NCBI GenBank assembly: GCA_032622095.1
Contig: CP136068.1
Location: 156,761,151-156,825,150, forward strand
Reading direction: 5' to 3'
Length of the DNA stretch: 64,000 nucleotides
DNA from: Siphonodentalium dalli
Lineage: Eukaryota; Mollusca; Scaphopoda; Gadilida; Siphonodentaliidae
Under the pieces are notes generated by a model. That model was not told where the DNA came from and did not search any database. It saw only the letters and a list, made by a program, of their open reading frames with translations. Below, in pieces: positions 10,358-20,800 of the stretch (the stretch's first letter is position 1; every line of letters begins with the position of its first letter). The position numbers and the translations under genes were made by a program.

Positions 10358-10426
10358 GCCAATGCATTCTCTTATATATGCGAGGCGACCTATGGTAGAC
10401 TCGCATATATAAGAGAATGCATTGGC
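10358..10426. repeat. 69-bp hairpin, solo copy
   Basis: Same hairpin as in the palindromic MITEs, with 27-bp arms and a CGACC/GGTAG inner stem (one change from CGACC/GGTCG). Here only one is present, near the right end of the 1.52-kb element. Confidence 0.85.
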
Positions 10427-10477
10427 ACAGGGTATATGGGTCGATACAAAAATCGGACCTGGCACTCAAAGGGTTAA

Positions 10478-10826
10478 TCAACTCCTCCCAGTTTCAAATG
10501 TAGAGAATTTAAACTTTAGGTTATTGTTACCCATACATTGCTAATTTGGAACTTGTATATGGGCAAAAAAAAAAAAATTCTCAGTCTTTTCTGTCTTAGA
10601 AAACATTTGACCATTCTAATTTTCAATATATTTATAATTGATTTTTTTTTTATCAAAGTTCAATATTATTTTGTTCCAAAAATAACACAACCTTCTAAGA
10701 AAACCATTTTTTTTCTTCGATGTGTTGTTGACGACCTTTATCTATCTTAATCTGAAAATTATGCACCTACATGAACATTGAGCATGGGAATTAAGTCAGG
10801 ATAACTCACGAGTTCGCATTAATGTT
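10478..10826. other. AT-rich spacer
   Basis: A-run and T-runs (about 10565-10576, 10641-10651, 10709-10716). No gene is seen. Confidence 0.5.
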
Positions 10827-11370
10827 ACTATAATGTCTCGCATCCAAATCATTACCAGCGATGGACTCATGGCAGGGGTCCGTCTTTCCCCCCGGGGAAC
10901 CCCATTGTCAATCTCAACTCTAGAGCACTGAAGGAGGTCACTACACTCGACCCACACGACCCGTACCGTAACAGTTACGCGGCTGACTCCGGATATTCTG
11001 AAGTAGAGATTCGAGCCAGAATTATATCCTGCACAACCAGCAATGGGGTCCGGGGACCCAACCCCGGACGGATTACGCCGGAAATTTTAGCAGATAAAGT
11101 CCTATCGGAGATGCCGACTGCCTCAATCGGGGTGATATACTGCGGCCAGCAAGTACGTGACTGGAACATCGTGTTCACAAATAAAGAGCAGTTGGAAAAA
11201 TATGATATGATCAAGGAATTCAGTGTGTTCAGAGATTATTTGTTTATCGGGCAGACCAGGTTGACCCTGAGACCTAGGACGGTCTCCGGGTCAACTGGCT
11301 GCCCTTCCATGTTCCTCACACGGCGGTGATAAAAGAGCTCTCAATTTTCGGGGATGTGCGGTATATTGAA
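10827..11370 (+). pseudogene. Tx1/L1-like LINE ORF1 fragment, copy B
   Basis: The reading can be followed in two frames: an N-terminal part (ATG near 10832, ...SDGLMAGVRLSPRG), then LDPHDPYRNSYAADSGYSEV, SNGVRGPNPGRITPEILADK, and from 11111 PTASIGVIYCGQQVRDWNI to LTLRPRTV. It aligns with residues 1 to about 170 of the ORF1 at 16224. Several frameshifts are present. The fragment ends at about 11370 where a different LINE family begins, so the knuckle and C-terminal region are missing. Confidence 0.75.
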
Positions 11371-11580
11371 TATTGGTAGTATTTGGGAAGCTTACAACTT
11401 ACAGCTCAAAACCTAAACTTACATTTTTTTTCAACGAACCAATAAAACAAAGAAAAGAAGCAACTCTATTAGGATTCACATTAGACGAACACTTCACACT
11501 AAACAAGCATATAAAGAACATTTCAAATAAAGCTTTACAAAGAACAGCACTCCTAACGAGACTTCGGGGGAGAGGGTGGG
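11371..11580 (+). pseudogene. Jockey-like RT C-terminal fragment fused to copy B
   Basis: The peptide EATLLGFTLDEHFTLNKHIK, followed by NISNKALQRTALLTRLRGRG, matches the end of the RT domain in the J1 element (28820-28935 plus 29327-29400). It is joined directly to the Tx1-like ORF1 at 'attggtagtatttggga', with at most a few bases of overlap. It represents the J1 region before MITE insertion and has AAAC where J1 has TTAA. Confidence 0.8.
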
Positions 11581-12429
11581 GGGTTTGTCATAAAGTCTGT
11601 AAAATAAACATGATCACAACAAATCGTTGATACGCCGTAGCGTGTCGTCCGGCATGTGTGGTCTATATACAAACTATATACTAAACGATTAGCTGCATAC
11701 ATGCAAACGGCAGCATTCACGTGCGTGTGATCAAGGCATCGCGCTATCATTCATTCACGTTCTTGAGATCGCAATTCTGAATGCTGAGATGGATGTTCAA
11801 TTAATTTCAATTGAAACACTTTCATAATATATATGCACACAATGTTTCGAATATGTTATGGATTCATATTTCAGATGACATTCGCAGTCCAATTGATCAG
11901 TCTCATATACATATAAAAACACTCGAAAACTCATCAGAACTCCACAAGTAATACGCCTATTTACTGCACAGAAACTCGGCGTTTGGCGCATCGCATCTTC
12001 AACTGTGCCGTTCGCATATTTCTGGACCGACAGTGGTCCCTTCATATCGCGCGGATATTGAGAACGACAAGGATTTATTAAATTCTGTCAAATCCTATGC
12101 TTCATTGACAGATTCAACTATATACCGGCATTTGTTTTGGAAGCGTGGAAGTCCAGGAACTATACTAGTGAATGGTTGTTCTCGAAAATTTGAGTGAGCA
12201 AAAACACCATTGAAAAAATTCGCAAAAAAAATATTAATGGTCTGATCTGGGAAAACTGATTGACAACTGGTGGATAAATACTCATGCTTCGTGTGGACAT
12301 ACACATACGATGCTCTATGTCTGTATTACGGTGAGAAACAAACATATCCCCATATCATATACGTGAAAATGACTCCCATATTCTCGGTTTTGGCGATACC
12401 CTCGGTTTTGGCGATACCACGTACACGGG
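11581..12429. other. No gene seen
   Basis: About 850 bp without a coherent coding or repeat signal. Short ORFs on both strands look random. A small duplication 'tctcggttttggcgataccc' occurs at 12382-12419. Confidence 0.5.
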
Positions 12430-12585
12430 GGTCATCTTATAACAAACCAAATATAAATGCGAAATCGCTATTTTGCTGGGCCAACTTCACGCTGAGTGAT
12501 GACCCAATTAGTTGTTCCTGACAGGTGATGGACACAATTTCGGTATAACTCACAACAAATCATCACGATTATCACCTGCCAATCA

Positions 12586-12725
12586 AGTATGACAGACCAG
12601 ATTTGACAGTAAAACAACTACATGTATTTACTATCAAATCTGGTCTGTCATATATCGTATATGACAGACCAGATTTGATAGTAAATATATGTTTTCTAAA
12701 ATAAATTATTTACTATCAGAAAGCA
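12586..12725. repeat. Inverted-repeat cluster of unit 1
   Basis: The motif 'gacagaccagatttgatagt' appears here as a direct (one base variant), an inverted and again a direct copy, followed by a partial inverted copy 'ttatttactatc'. The first two form a hairpin with arms of about 26 bp and a short loop. The cluster recurs in units 2-4 at 14684, 22154 and 23803. Confidence 0.8.
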
Positions 12726-12756
12726 GGGTTTGGAGGCAACATTATACAAAATAATA

Positions 12757-13207
12757 ATTTAATAAAAGGTCAGCTGACCCCAGTTTCCCCCGAAAAAGTG
12801 GCAAGTCGAAAAGGGTTAATAACTCCGTAAAAAAATAATTTTTCCGTCCTCTATATACATGTTGCACATCTCAAATATGTCGATAACAATACTCTGAAGT
12901 TTCAAATATCTACAATCAAAACTGTAGGAGGAGTTGATTACACCATAGAGGTACCCTCATACAGAAAATTATAAAATTGAAATTTTCTAAGTCGAAAAGG
13001 GTTAATAACTGTCAAAAAATAATTTTTCCGTCATCTATATACATGTTGCACATCTTCAATATATGGGCAACAATATTCTGAAGTTTCAAATCTCTGGGAT
13101 GAAATCTGTAGGAGGAGATGATTACACCATGAAGGTACTCAAAAGTGTGACGGACGGACGGACCCCGTTTCTATAGTCCCCCAAAAATATTTTTTTCGGG
13201 GGACAAT
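12757..13207. mobile_element. ~450-bp insertion in unit 1 with CCCCCGAAAAA ends
   Basis: It is present only in unit 1. In units 2-4 the flanks join as 'ataattaaattaatctattg'. Near the left end is TTTCCCCCGAAAAA, and near the right end the inverse, TTTTTTCGGGGGACA. The middle contains an imperfect tandem duplication of about 170 bp starting 'aagtcgaaaagggttaataa' (12806 and 12990). The 3' part has 'gacggacggacgg', typical of mollusc short repeats. It is probably a non-autonomous DNA element. Confidence 0.6.
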
Positions 13208-13917
13208 TAATCTATTGTTCATGTAAGTTCATGCAACAACAATACAGTTTCAACTTCAAACACTTCTTAATTACATGGCCTAAAGTCCAGACCAATTTAA
13301 CCTGTTAATTAATAAATGGCACAAATAGGTGTTAAAAGAATGCCTGCCAACTAACCAGAAAGCATTCATTAGCTTGATTATCTGATCAGACTCTGGCATA
13401 TTGAGATGTGACAATGGCTGCTTATCAAAACATCACCATTACTTCTGCTTGGACATAATTGAGAAATATGACAGCTATTGTCAAAACAGGGACCAATGAA
13501 ATTATATCCCATAGCATAAATAAGTCTTAATTTTTTAATAAGAAGTCATCGAACCACTACAGCTATTATTATTATTATGACAACCAACTGAAAATGCGCA
13601 ATCCAGCATCATCGCTGGATCATCCCGCATTTTCCAAGATGCCGAGACAAGACAAAGATCAAGGCAAAGATCAAGGCATTATGAGATCAAGGCAAAAGTA
13701 CAAGGCAAAGACCAAGTGAAGATTCAAGACAAGATTCAAGACACCTACGACGCTGATCGATCCCGACCTCAAGACTTCACTCGATCCGCGGTCTGACTTG
13801 TCTAAGATAAAATACCAAAGAAGATTCAAGACAGGGCGTAAGGGCAATCTTCGGATGAGCCCACCACCGTCCTCTGGCCGCCCTTTGGGCGGGCACGCAA
13901 ATCCTGTTCCTGCTACA

Positions 13918-14426
13918 GCTATTACCGAAAGAGGTTCGCTTCTTTGCCCGTGGTGGCTTGAATTTAGCAAATTTTTCTGGGCTGTTCTGGGACTGTATAG
14001 ATTGGCACCCCCATGCTGTTTTTATACAGTTTGGGGGGAATGACATCGATTCTGTCGTGAACGAGGGTTGGCTAGCTCGCACTTTGTGCGAGTTCATCGA
14101 GGAATTCCACGACCGTGGTATTGCAGTGTTCTTTGGTGAGATTTTGCCTCGTTCACGATTTAGATTTGATCCTGATCTTACGGGTTGAACGGTACAATGA
14201 GGTGCGAAAGTTTTGCAATGATGAAATCAAGGCTAAACTTTGGCAACTTTACCGGTTTGTTATTTTCAAAGACATCAAGTTTCCGGGACAATATGACGAG
14301 GATCACGTACATATAGCCACTTACCCGACGGGGAATTGTGAACGACCGCCTATAAGAACGTATTTTAAGGTGATCGAGTTGAAGCTTGGGCATCTTCGAG
14401 ATTACACCTGCGCTACGTTTGGTTAG
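13918..14426 (+). pseudogene. SGNH-hydrolase-like ORF, unit 1
   Basis: The reading LLPKEVRFFARGGLNLANFS leads to HPHAVFIQFGGNDIDSV, where GGND matches block III of SGNH hydrolases. Then come IEEFHDRGIAVFFGEILPRS and, after a one-base shift at 14179-14185 ('cttacgggttgaac'), VERYNEVRKFCNDEIKAK and GQYDEDHVHIATYPTGN. DHVH fits the block V D-x-x-H. The ORF ends at TAG 14424-14426. Block I with the nucleophile Ser was not identified; upstream frames are broken, with an in-frame TGA at 'ttcggatgagcc' shared by all units. SGNH domains are known in several mollusc retroelement proteins, so this may be a retroelement relic. The intact residues suggest past esterase-like function; this copy is broken. 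Confidence 0.6.
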
Positions 14427-14459
14427 CATGTTGTCTGTGTTAAATATTGATAGTTCTAT

Positions 14460-14475
14460 GGCCCTTTTCAGGGCC
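14460..14475 (+). promoter_or_regulatory. Histone-mRNA-type 3' stem-loop, unit 1
   Basis: GGCCCTTTTCAGGGCC is a 6-bp stem with a TTTC tetraloop, a perfect fit to the metazoan replication-dependent histone 3' stem-loop. It starts 33 nt after the stop codon. It is followed by TAACA, where histone pre-mRNAs are cut after CA, and then by 'attaaagatag', similar to the purine-rich U7 snRNA-binding element. Function is inferred; the motif is seen. Confidence 0.7.
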
Positions 14476-14683
14476 TAACAAAATAATTAAAGATAGCTTT
14501 GTAAAATGCTTGTGTTCGTGCCATTCATTATAACTTTATAAGTTAAGTGTCTCCCATCTTATAACAAACCAAATTTAAATGCGAAATGGCTATTTCGCTG
14601 GGCCAACTTCACGCTGAGTGATGACCCAATTAATTGTTCCTGACAGGTGATATCATCACATTTATCACCTGCCAATCAAGTAT

Positions 14684-14812
14684 GACAGACCAGATTTGAT
14701 AGTAAAACAGCTATTTACTATCAAATCTGGTCTGTCATATAGCGTATATGATAGACCAGATTTGATAAAAAATAGATGTTTTCTAAAATAAGTTATTTAC
14801 TATCAGAAAGCA
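14684..14812. repeat. Inverted-repeat cluster of unit 2
   Basis: Same organisation as at 12586-12725: 'gacagaccagatttgatagt' in direct, inverted and direct order, then 'ttatttactatc'. The third copy reads 'gatagaccagatttgata'. Confidence 0.8.
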
Positions 14813-15548
14813 GGGTTTGGAGGCAACATTATACAATATAATAATTAAATTAATCTATTGTTCATGTAAGTTCATGCAACAACAATACAGTTTCAACTTC
14901 AAACACTTCTTAATTACATGGCCTAAAGTCCAGACCAATTTAACCTGTTAATTAATAAATGGCACAAATAGGTGTTAAAAGAGTGCCTGCCAACTAACCA
15001 TAAAGCATTCATTAGCTTGATTATCTAATCAGCCTCAGGTATATTGAGATGTGACAATGGCTGCTTATCAAAACATCACCATTACTTCTGCTTGGACATA
15101 ATTGAGAAATATGACAGCTATTGTCAAAACAGGGACCAATGAAATTATATCCCATAGCATAAATAAGTCTTAATTTTTGACAAAGAAGTCATCGAACCAC
15201 TACAGCTATTATTATTATTATAACAACCAACTGAAAATGCGCAATCCAACATCATCGCTGGATCGTCCCGCATTTTCCAAGATGCCGAGACAAGGCCAAG
15301 ACGAAGATCAAGGCAAAGATCAAGGCAAAAGTACAAGGCAAAGACCAAGTGAAGATTCAAGACAAGATTCAAGACACCTACGACGCTGATCGATCCCGAC
15401 CTCAAGACTTCACTCGATCCGCGGCCTGACTGTCGAAGATAAAATACCAAAGAAGATTCAAGACAGGGCGTAAGGGCGATCTTCGGATGAGCCCACCACC
15501 GTCCTCGTGCCGCCCTTCGGGTGGGCACGCAAATCCTGTTCCTGCTAC

Positions 15549-16063
15549 AGCTATTACCGAAAGAGGTTCGCTTCTTTGCCCGTGGTGGCCTGAATTTAGC
15601 AAATTTTTCTGGGCTGTTCTGGAACTGTATAGATTGGCACCCCAATGCTGTTTTTATACAGTTTGGGGGGGAATGACATCGATTCTGTCGTGAAAGAGGG
15701 TTGGCTAGCTCGCACTTTGTGCGAATTCATCGAGGAATTCCACGACCGTGGTATTGCAGTGTTCTTTGGTGAGATTTTGCCTCGTTCACGATTTAGATTT
15801 GATCCTGATCTTACGGTTGAACGGTACGGTACAATGAGGTGCGAAAGTTTTGCAACGATGAAATCAAGGCTAAACTTTGGCAACTTTACCGGTTTGTTAT
15901 TTTCAAAGACATCAAGTTTCCGGGACAATATGATGAGGATCACGTACATATAGCCACTTACCCGACGGGGAATTGTGAACGACCGCCTATAAGAACGTAT
16001 TTTAAGGTGATCGAGTTGAAGCTTAGGCATCTTCGAGATTACACCTGCGCTACGTTTGGTTAG
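15549..16063 (+). pseudogene. SGNH-hydrolase-like ORF, unit 2
   Basis: Homologous to the unit 1 ORF. It has an extra G in the run at 15661-15671 ('gtttgggggggaatgac') that breaks the GGND block, and a 5-bp duplication 'acggtacggt' at 15823-15832 that breaks the frame further on. The block V region (DEDHVHIATYP) is intact at 15931-15965, and the ORF stops at TAG 16061-16063. The lesions differ from those of units 1 and 3, so the copies decayed independently after duplication. The gene lies directly upstream of the LINE insertion, which separates it from its stem-loop. Confidence 0.6.
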
Positions 16064-16223
16064 CATGTTTTGCGGCTGACGGTGCCCAATGGTAGGAGGA
16101 CTTCTAGGATTGTGGTTTATTCTATTCCGGGAGGAATATCCAGTTGGCATAATGCCAGGAGGAGTTCTCGGATTTCAGTGTTTTTCTAACGTTCAGATAA
16201 GTTGTTTGTTTTGTTGATTAATC

Positions 16224-17532
16224 ATGTCTCACGATCAAAATGTTACTAAAGACGGACTCGTGGCAGGGGTCCGGCTTCGCCCCCCCCGGGGCGCCCCGTC
16301 GTCAATCAGGACACGTCCACACCTCTCGAGGTCACAGCGTTTGACCCTCAGGACCCTTATGTAAACAGTTATGCCGCGGATTCCACCCATTCGGCTGTTG
16401 ACGTTCGTGCGGCGATATTAGCCTGCACAGCCAGCATCGGGGTCCGGGGCCCTAACCCTGGCAGGCTGATGCCCGAGCTGATAGCGAACAAAGTGTTGTC
16501 CGAAATGACCGACGCTCGCATTGGTGCGATCTACCGCAGACAAAATGTCCGGGATTGGAACGTCGTCTTTAATTCCCCGGATGGGGTGGCAAAGTATAAT
16601 CTCATTCAGGAACGTAGTGTGTTCGGGGACGACCTTTACATCGGGCAGACAGGTTTGACCCTGCGACCTAGGACGGTCAGGGTCAACTGGCTGCCGTTTT
16701 ACGTTCAGCATACCTCTGTGATAAAAGCACTCGCGGTATTCGGAACAGTGAAACTGATCGAGTACGATGTTTTCACTAAGGGTGACCAAAAGATCGCGAA
16801 CGGAAAACGAGTTCTAAAAATGTTTCTTTCTGTCGAGGACATCCGGGAGTTTCCAGACTTTCTGAATATTGAAGGGCACAGGGCTCTCATCACCCTCGTG
16901 GGACGCCCCCCCCCTTATGCTTGAAATGCGGGGATCGCGGGCACATTCGGGCCTCCTGCCCACAGAATGGCCAACAGCCGAAAACTTATGCCGCGGCCGC
17001 GGCCCGTGACGCAGTAGCTCAATCCGAGCCCAAGGACGGCCCACCCCTCGACCCGGACGGGTCGTATAATGTACCGCCCGGACTTTCGGATACCGTTCTG
17101 CCTCCGGAGGTGATACAAGATATGCCAGGAATCTGAGAGAAAGGAGGTGTTTCTCAAGAGGAGTGCGCGGGTTCGGAAATAGAACCAGTGTCCGCCACTA
17201 AAGACGCGATTTCTCCTCCTTTGGTGATCCCCCCCACCGGGAGTATGGCAGAGCTGATAGACTCTGGCACTCCCTTGGGGGCGGAGTGTTCTGTGATTCC
17301 TGAAACACCGGATTCTCCTTTAGGGATGGAAACAACTTCCTCTATAGTTACTAGGAAACGTGCCCACGATGGGGAAGGAGACGACGATTCGGGCCGAAGG
17401 AAGGTCCTACCCAACCCGGGTGACAACTTCTCGTCTGATGCCACCGGATCAGATGACGACTACTCCTCAGAATCGGAGGCCTCCGACACCGGAACGATTC
17501 ATGTGGATGTTTCAGACGACGACCCGGGTTAA
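16224..17532 (+). pseudogene. LINE ORF1 of the complete element
   Basis: It starts at ATG 16224 (MSHDQNVTKDGLVAGV). The conserved domain follows in two frames because of the C-run at 16278-16284; from 16469 the text reads EMTDARIGAIYRRQNVRDWN and further to DLYIGQTGLTLRPRTVRVNW. A second C-run at 16906-16914 shifts the frame just before the knuckle, LKCGDRGHIRASC (one Cys-x2-Cys-x4-His-x4-Cys unit). The tail from 17188 has RKRAHDGEGDDDSGRRK, a candidate basic nuclear signal within an acidic region, and ends DVSDDDPG at 17532. The protein would bind LINE RNA. A stop at 17134-17136 also breaks it. Confidence 0.8.
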
Positions 17533-17858
17533 CTTTGTGCTATGACTTATTTAATGTTTTACACCAATTTATTCACGACCTGGACATGCCCTCGATTATG
17601 TATTATTCTCCCGCTCCGGACAGCGACCATGGACACGTTTATTGATTTCGAGACAGCCCACTTCTTTCAACTTAAGCCTGGCGTGGTGTGTCAGGCTGTC
17701 CGAATTTTCAGTCATGCAACTTTAAATTTATTTTCATCAATATGCTTTCGCCACCGCTGGTCGCGGCGTGCTTCTAGGTCATTCCATTTAACCTTTCTTT
17801 GTTGTGTTGTGTATAGAATTATGTGCGTTCGTTCAGTTAATCCCCTCCCACGCCCATC

Positions 17859-20800
17859 ATGGACGGATTATTCATAGCTTCCTTGAATGCTTGAGGATTG
17901 AGGAACACTCACACGATGCAGGCATTGAAATACCTTTTCTCGGTTGATAGCGTTGACATACTTTTCGTTCAAGAAACGTATGTCGACGACTATCAACTGG
18001 GTGACCGACTGGCTGTATACCTGGGATGTAAGGGTTATTGGGCCACTGGCACCACTCACTCCTGTGGGACAGCGGTCTTGGTCAAACATTCGTTGAATTT
18101 CACTGTTGATCGCACTTTCTCAGAGCTGGATGGGCGTTTCGTGGGTGTCGATGGCGACATCTCCGGAATTCCCCTCCGGCTAATTTCCTTTTACGGGCCA
18201 CAACACAACGACCCGAATAAGCACCTAGTTTATCAAACTTTACTGCCCCATTTCAACACTAGTAGGGCCATTATTTTAGGTGGCGACTTTAATTTCATTC
18301 TAAATCCGTCCCTTGACAAGATAGGTGGGGATTACCGCCCCTCCCCTTTTGCCAAGGAGTGGATTCAGACTATGGCTACTTATGGGCTGGTAGACGTCTA
18401 CCGCTCTTTACATCCTCGACAGGTTCAAACAACCTGCCATTCTGGTGATATCCACTCAAGATTGGATAGATTCTACATTTCGAAATCCCTTATGTCACCC
18501 CCTCCAATTTTCACAACAAACTTTTCCTTACTCCGATCACGACACGATCGCCATTCATTTCAAAAATTCCCCTAATATTACCTTAGGGCCGGGGTATTGG
18601 AAGGTTAACAGTGCTTTATTCTCGGATTTTGAGTTCAGGGAATCCTTTACGGAGTTTTGGCTTGATTCCACTTCTTCCGTGCACGATGACGAAATCACGC
18701 CGGAATGGTGGGATCAACTTAAAGATTCCATAAAGAGCTTTCTACAAGATTACTCTCGTACTAAAGCTTCGTCTGAACGTATTCAACTTCGTCGTCTGGA
18801 GAGACAATATCATGCCCTTTTACGTGCGGAACGCCTCTCCCCCGGTACATACACTGATCAAATTGTTCCCTTAAAGGAAAGCATTCAAAACCGCCTGATC
18901 AATGCCACTCAAGGGGCCTATATTAGGTCCCGGTCTAAATTTCTCAACGCCAAAGACGTTTCGTCAGAATACATTCGTTCGTTGGAACACACCCGCAGTT
19001 CACGGAAATTAATTACCTCCGCTGTCTATGACGGGATCAACCATACATCCCAAGACGGCGTTATGACAGCATTTCGAGCATTTTGGTCCTCTCTTTTCAC
19101 TCGGGGCGTAACTGACCCCGAGGTCCGTCCCACATTTCTGCGCGATCTACCACAAGTTCCCCACTTCCGACGTCACCTTATGCGACAGCCCTTTAACTGC
19201 CCTGGACTTAACTGATGCCCTTAAAGGTATGTCCAGTGGCCGGGCACCCGGATTAGATGGTTTGGGTGTGGAATTTTATTCCACATTCTCCCATCTGGTC
19301 ACCCCCATTCTTTTAGTCCTGTACAACAAATGTCTTTCCCATAAATTACCCCTTTCTCAAAGGACCTCCCTTATCACTCTCCTACCCAAAGATTTAGACC
19401 ACCCTGAAGTCCCCTCCAATTATCGCCCCATCAGTTTATTAAACGTGGATTACAAAATTCTTTCCAAAACGTTATGCAACCGCCTGAAGGTTGTTATTCA
19501 TAACGTCATTCTGGCGATCAAACATGCGGTGTGCCAGGCCGCACCATTTTGGACAATTGCCACCTCATGCGTAATATTCAAGATTATTGCGCTCAAAAAC
19601 ATATCCCCTGTGCATTTTTAAGTCTCGATCAACAAAAAGCCTTTGATCGAGTCGATCATGAATATTTATTCCACGTCCTTTCAGCTTTTGGGTTCGGTCC
19701 CACTTTTATTTCGTGGGTTCGCCTCCTTTATACGGACATATTTTCCAGTGTATATATCAATCAGCACATTTCCACCCCCTTCCCCGTCACTCGCTCAGTT
19801 CGACAGGGTTGTAGCTTATCTCCCCTCTTATATATTCTTTGCTTGGAGTCCCTTTTAATCAAAATTCGCTCCGCTTCGACCGTCCCCGGCCTTATGGTAC
19901 CGGGAGCGCTCACGCCCTTAAAATTAACGGCATATGCCGACGACGTCACCCTTTTCGTGACGACGGACGCCTCTATTAACGCGGCCCTCTCCATTATTGA
20001 AACTTTTGGGCACGTCTCCGGCTCAAAGATAAATTTGAACAAATCCGTCGGTCTCTTTTTGGGCTCATGGAGCCGACGTACCGACAGCCCCGATGGCCTC
20101 AAGTGGGTCAAATCCCACAAAATCCTCGGTATTCAATTTGGATCTCAGGTAACTACTGATGACCATTTTCACAATCTGTTTCAAAAATATTCGAAATCTC
20201 TTCAATTTGGCAGGTTTGCCCACCTCCCCCCATTCACCAGGGCTTCTTATCTCAATGTTTATGCATTAAGCAAGCTCTGGTATTACACCTCAATAATCCC
20301 CATGACCCCTCATTATATTACGCTCGTCCAACGAGCGTCCTTCAAGTTTTTCTGGGCCACCAAATCGGAACCCCTCCCTCGCAGTCTCATGTACGCCCCC
20401 AAAAAATTAGGGGGCGCTGATATTGTCCATCTACCGACTAAGTTTCATTCTCATTATCTCCGTCACGTTCAGAGGTTGCTTACCAGCCCAGATGTACGTT
20501 GGTCTGTGTTTGCCATTTACTGGATCGGTCTTTCAATTCGCCAGTACCAGCCCCTTTTCGCTTCTCGCAACACGGCACATTGCGACCCCCAACATATTCC
20601 CTTATTCTATCGCCGTTGTTTGGCGTCCATCAAAACCTTCGAAAAAACTCCCCCATCCCCCAGCTGGCACAACTTACTTCCAAAGAGTTTTACACTCGAC
20701 TTTTACCCGACGTCGTTTCCGCCCCTAAACTCCATTGGTTTTACCCCAAAATGCCCCTTCATATTGTTTGGGCCAATTTACACAACTCGGCCATTGATCC

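Larger units (their letters stand above)
8948..10477 (+). mobile_element. Non-autonomous piggyBac-like element, 1.52 kb
   Basis: TTAA occurs at 8948-8951 and 10474-10477. The left end CTCTTTCAGTGCCAGG and the reverse complement of the right end, CCCTTTGAGTGCCAGG, match at 14 of 16 positions, and both continue into a GGCCGAT/TCCGAT motif. A second 'agtgccagggccgat' with a GGGCCGAT-AAA-ATCGGCCC hairpin lies just inside the left end (9002-9030), resembling the subterminal repeats of piggyBac elements. The interior holds two minisatellites, a short Lys-rich ORF and one copy of the 69-bp hairpin that also fills the other TTAA MITEs. No transposase motif was recognised. The pairing of these two ends as one element is an inference from the TIR match. 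Confidence 0.65.
12430..14548 (+). repeat. SGNH tandem array, unit 1 (with an extra ~450-bp insertion)
   Basis: The unit starts with 'catcttataacaaaccaaat' (12433) and runs to just before the same text at 14557. Landmarks in order: 'gacaggtgat' hairpin, the 'gacagaccagatttgatagt' inverted-repeat cluster, 'ctattgttcatgtaagttca', 'cattacttctgcttggacat', the GC-rich ORF region, and the histone-type stem-loop. Units 2 and 3 are about 1.645 kb; unit 1 is longer because of extra sequence at 12757-13207. Confidence 0.85.
14549..16069 (+). repeat. SGNH tandem array, unit 2, left part
   Basis: Same landmarks as unit 1 without the 450-bp insertion. The unit is cut after 'ggttagcatgtt' by the LINE at 16070-21897 and resumes at 21898 with the stem-loop. 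Removing the LINE gives a unit of about 1.64 kb. Confidence 0.88.

Noticed and set aside
11797-12345. Several 60-80 codon ORFs on both strands
   Set aside because: No motif, no splice context and no similarity to other parts of the window.
13671-14097. Minus-strand ORFs opposite the SGNH region in each unit
   Set aside because: They mirror the plus-strand reading and show no independent motif.
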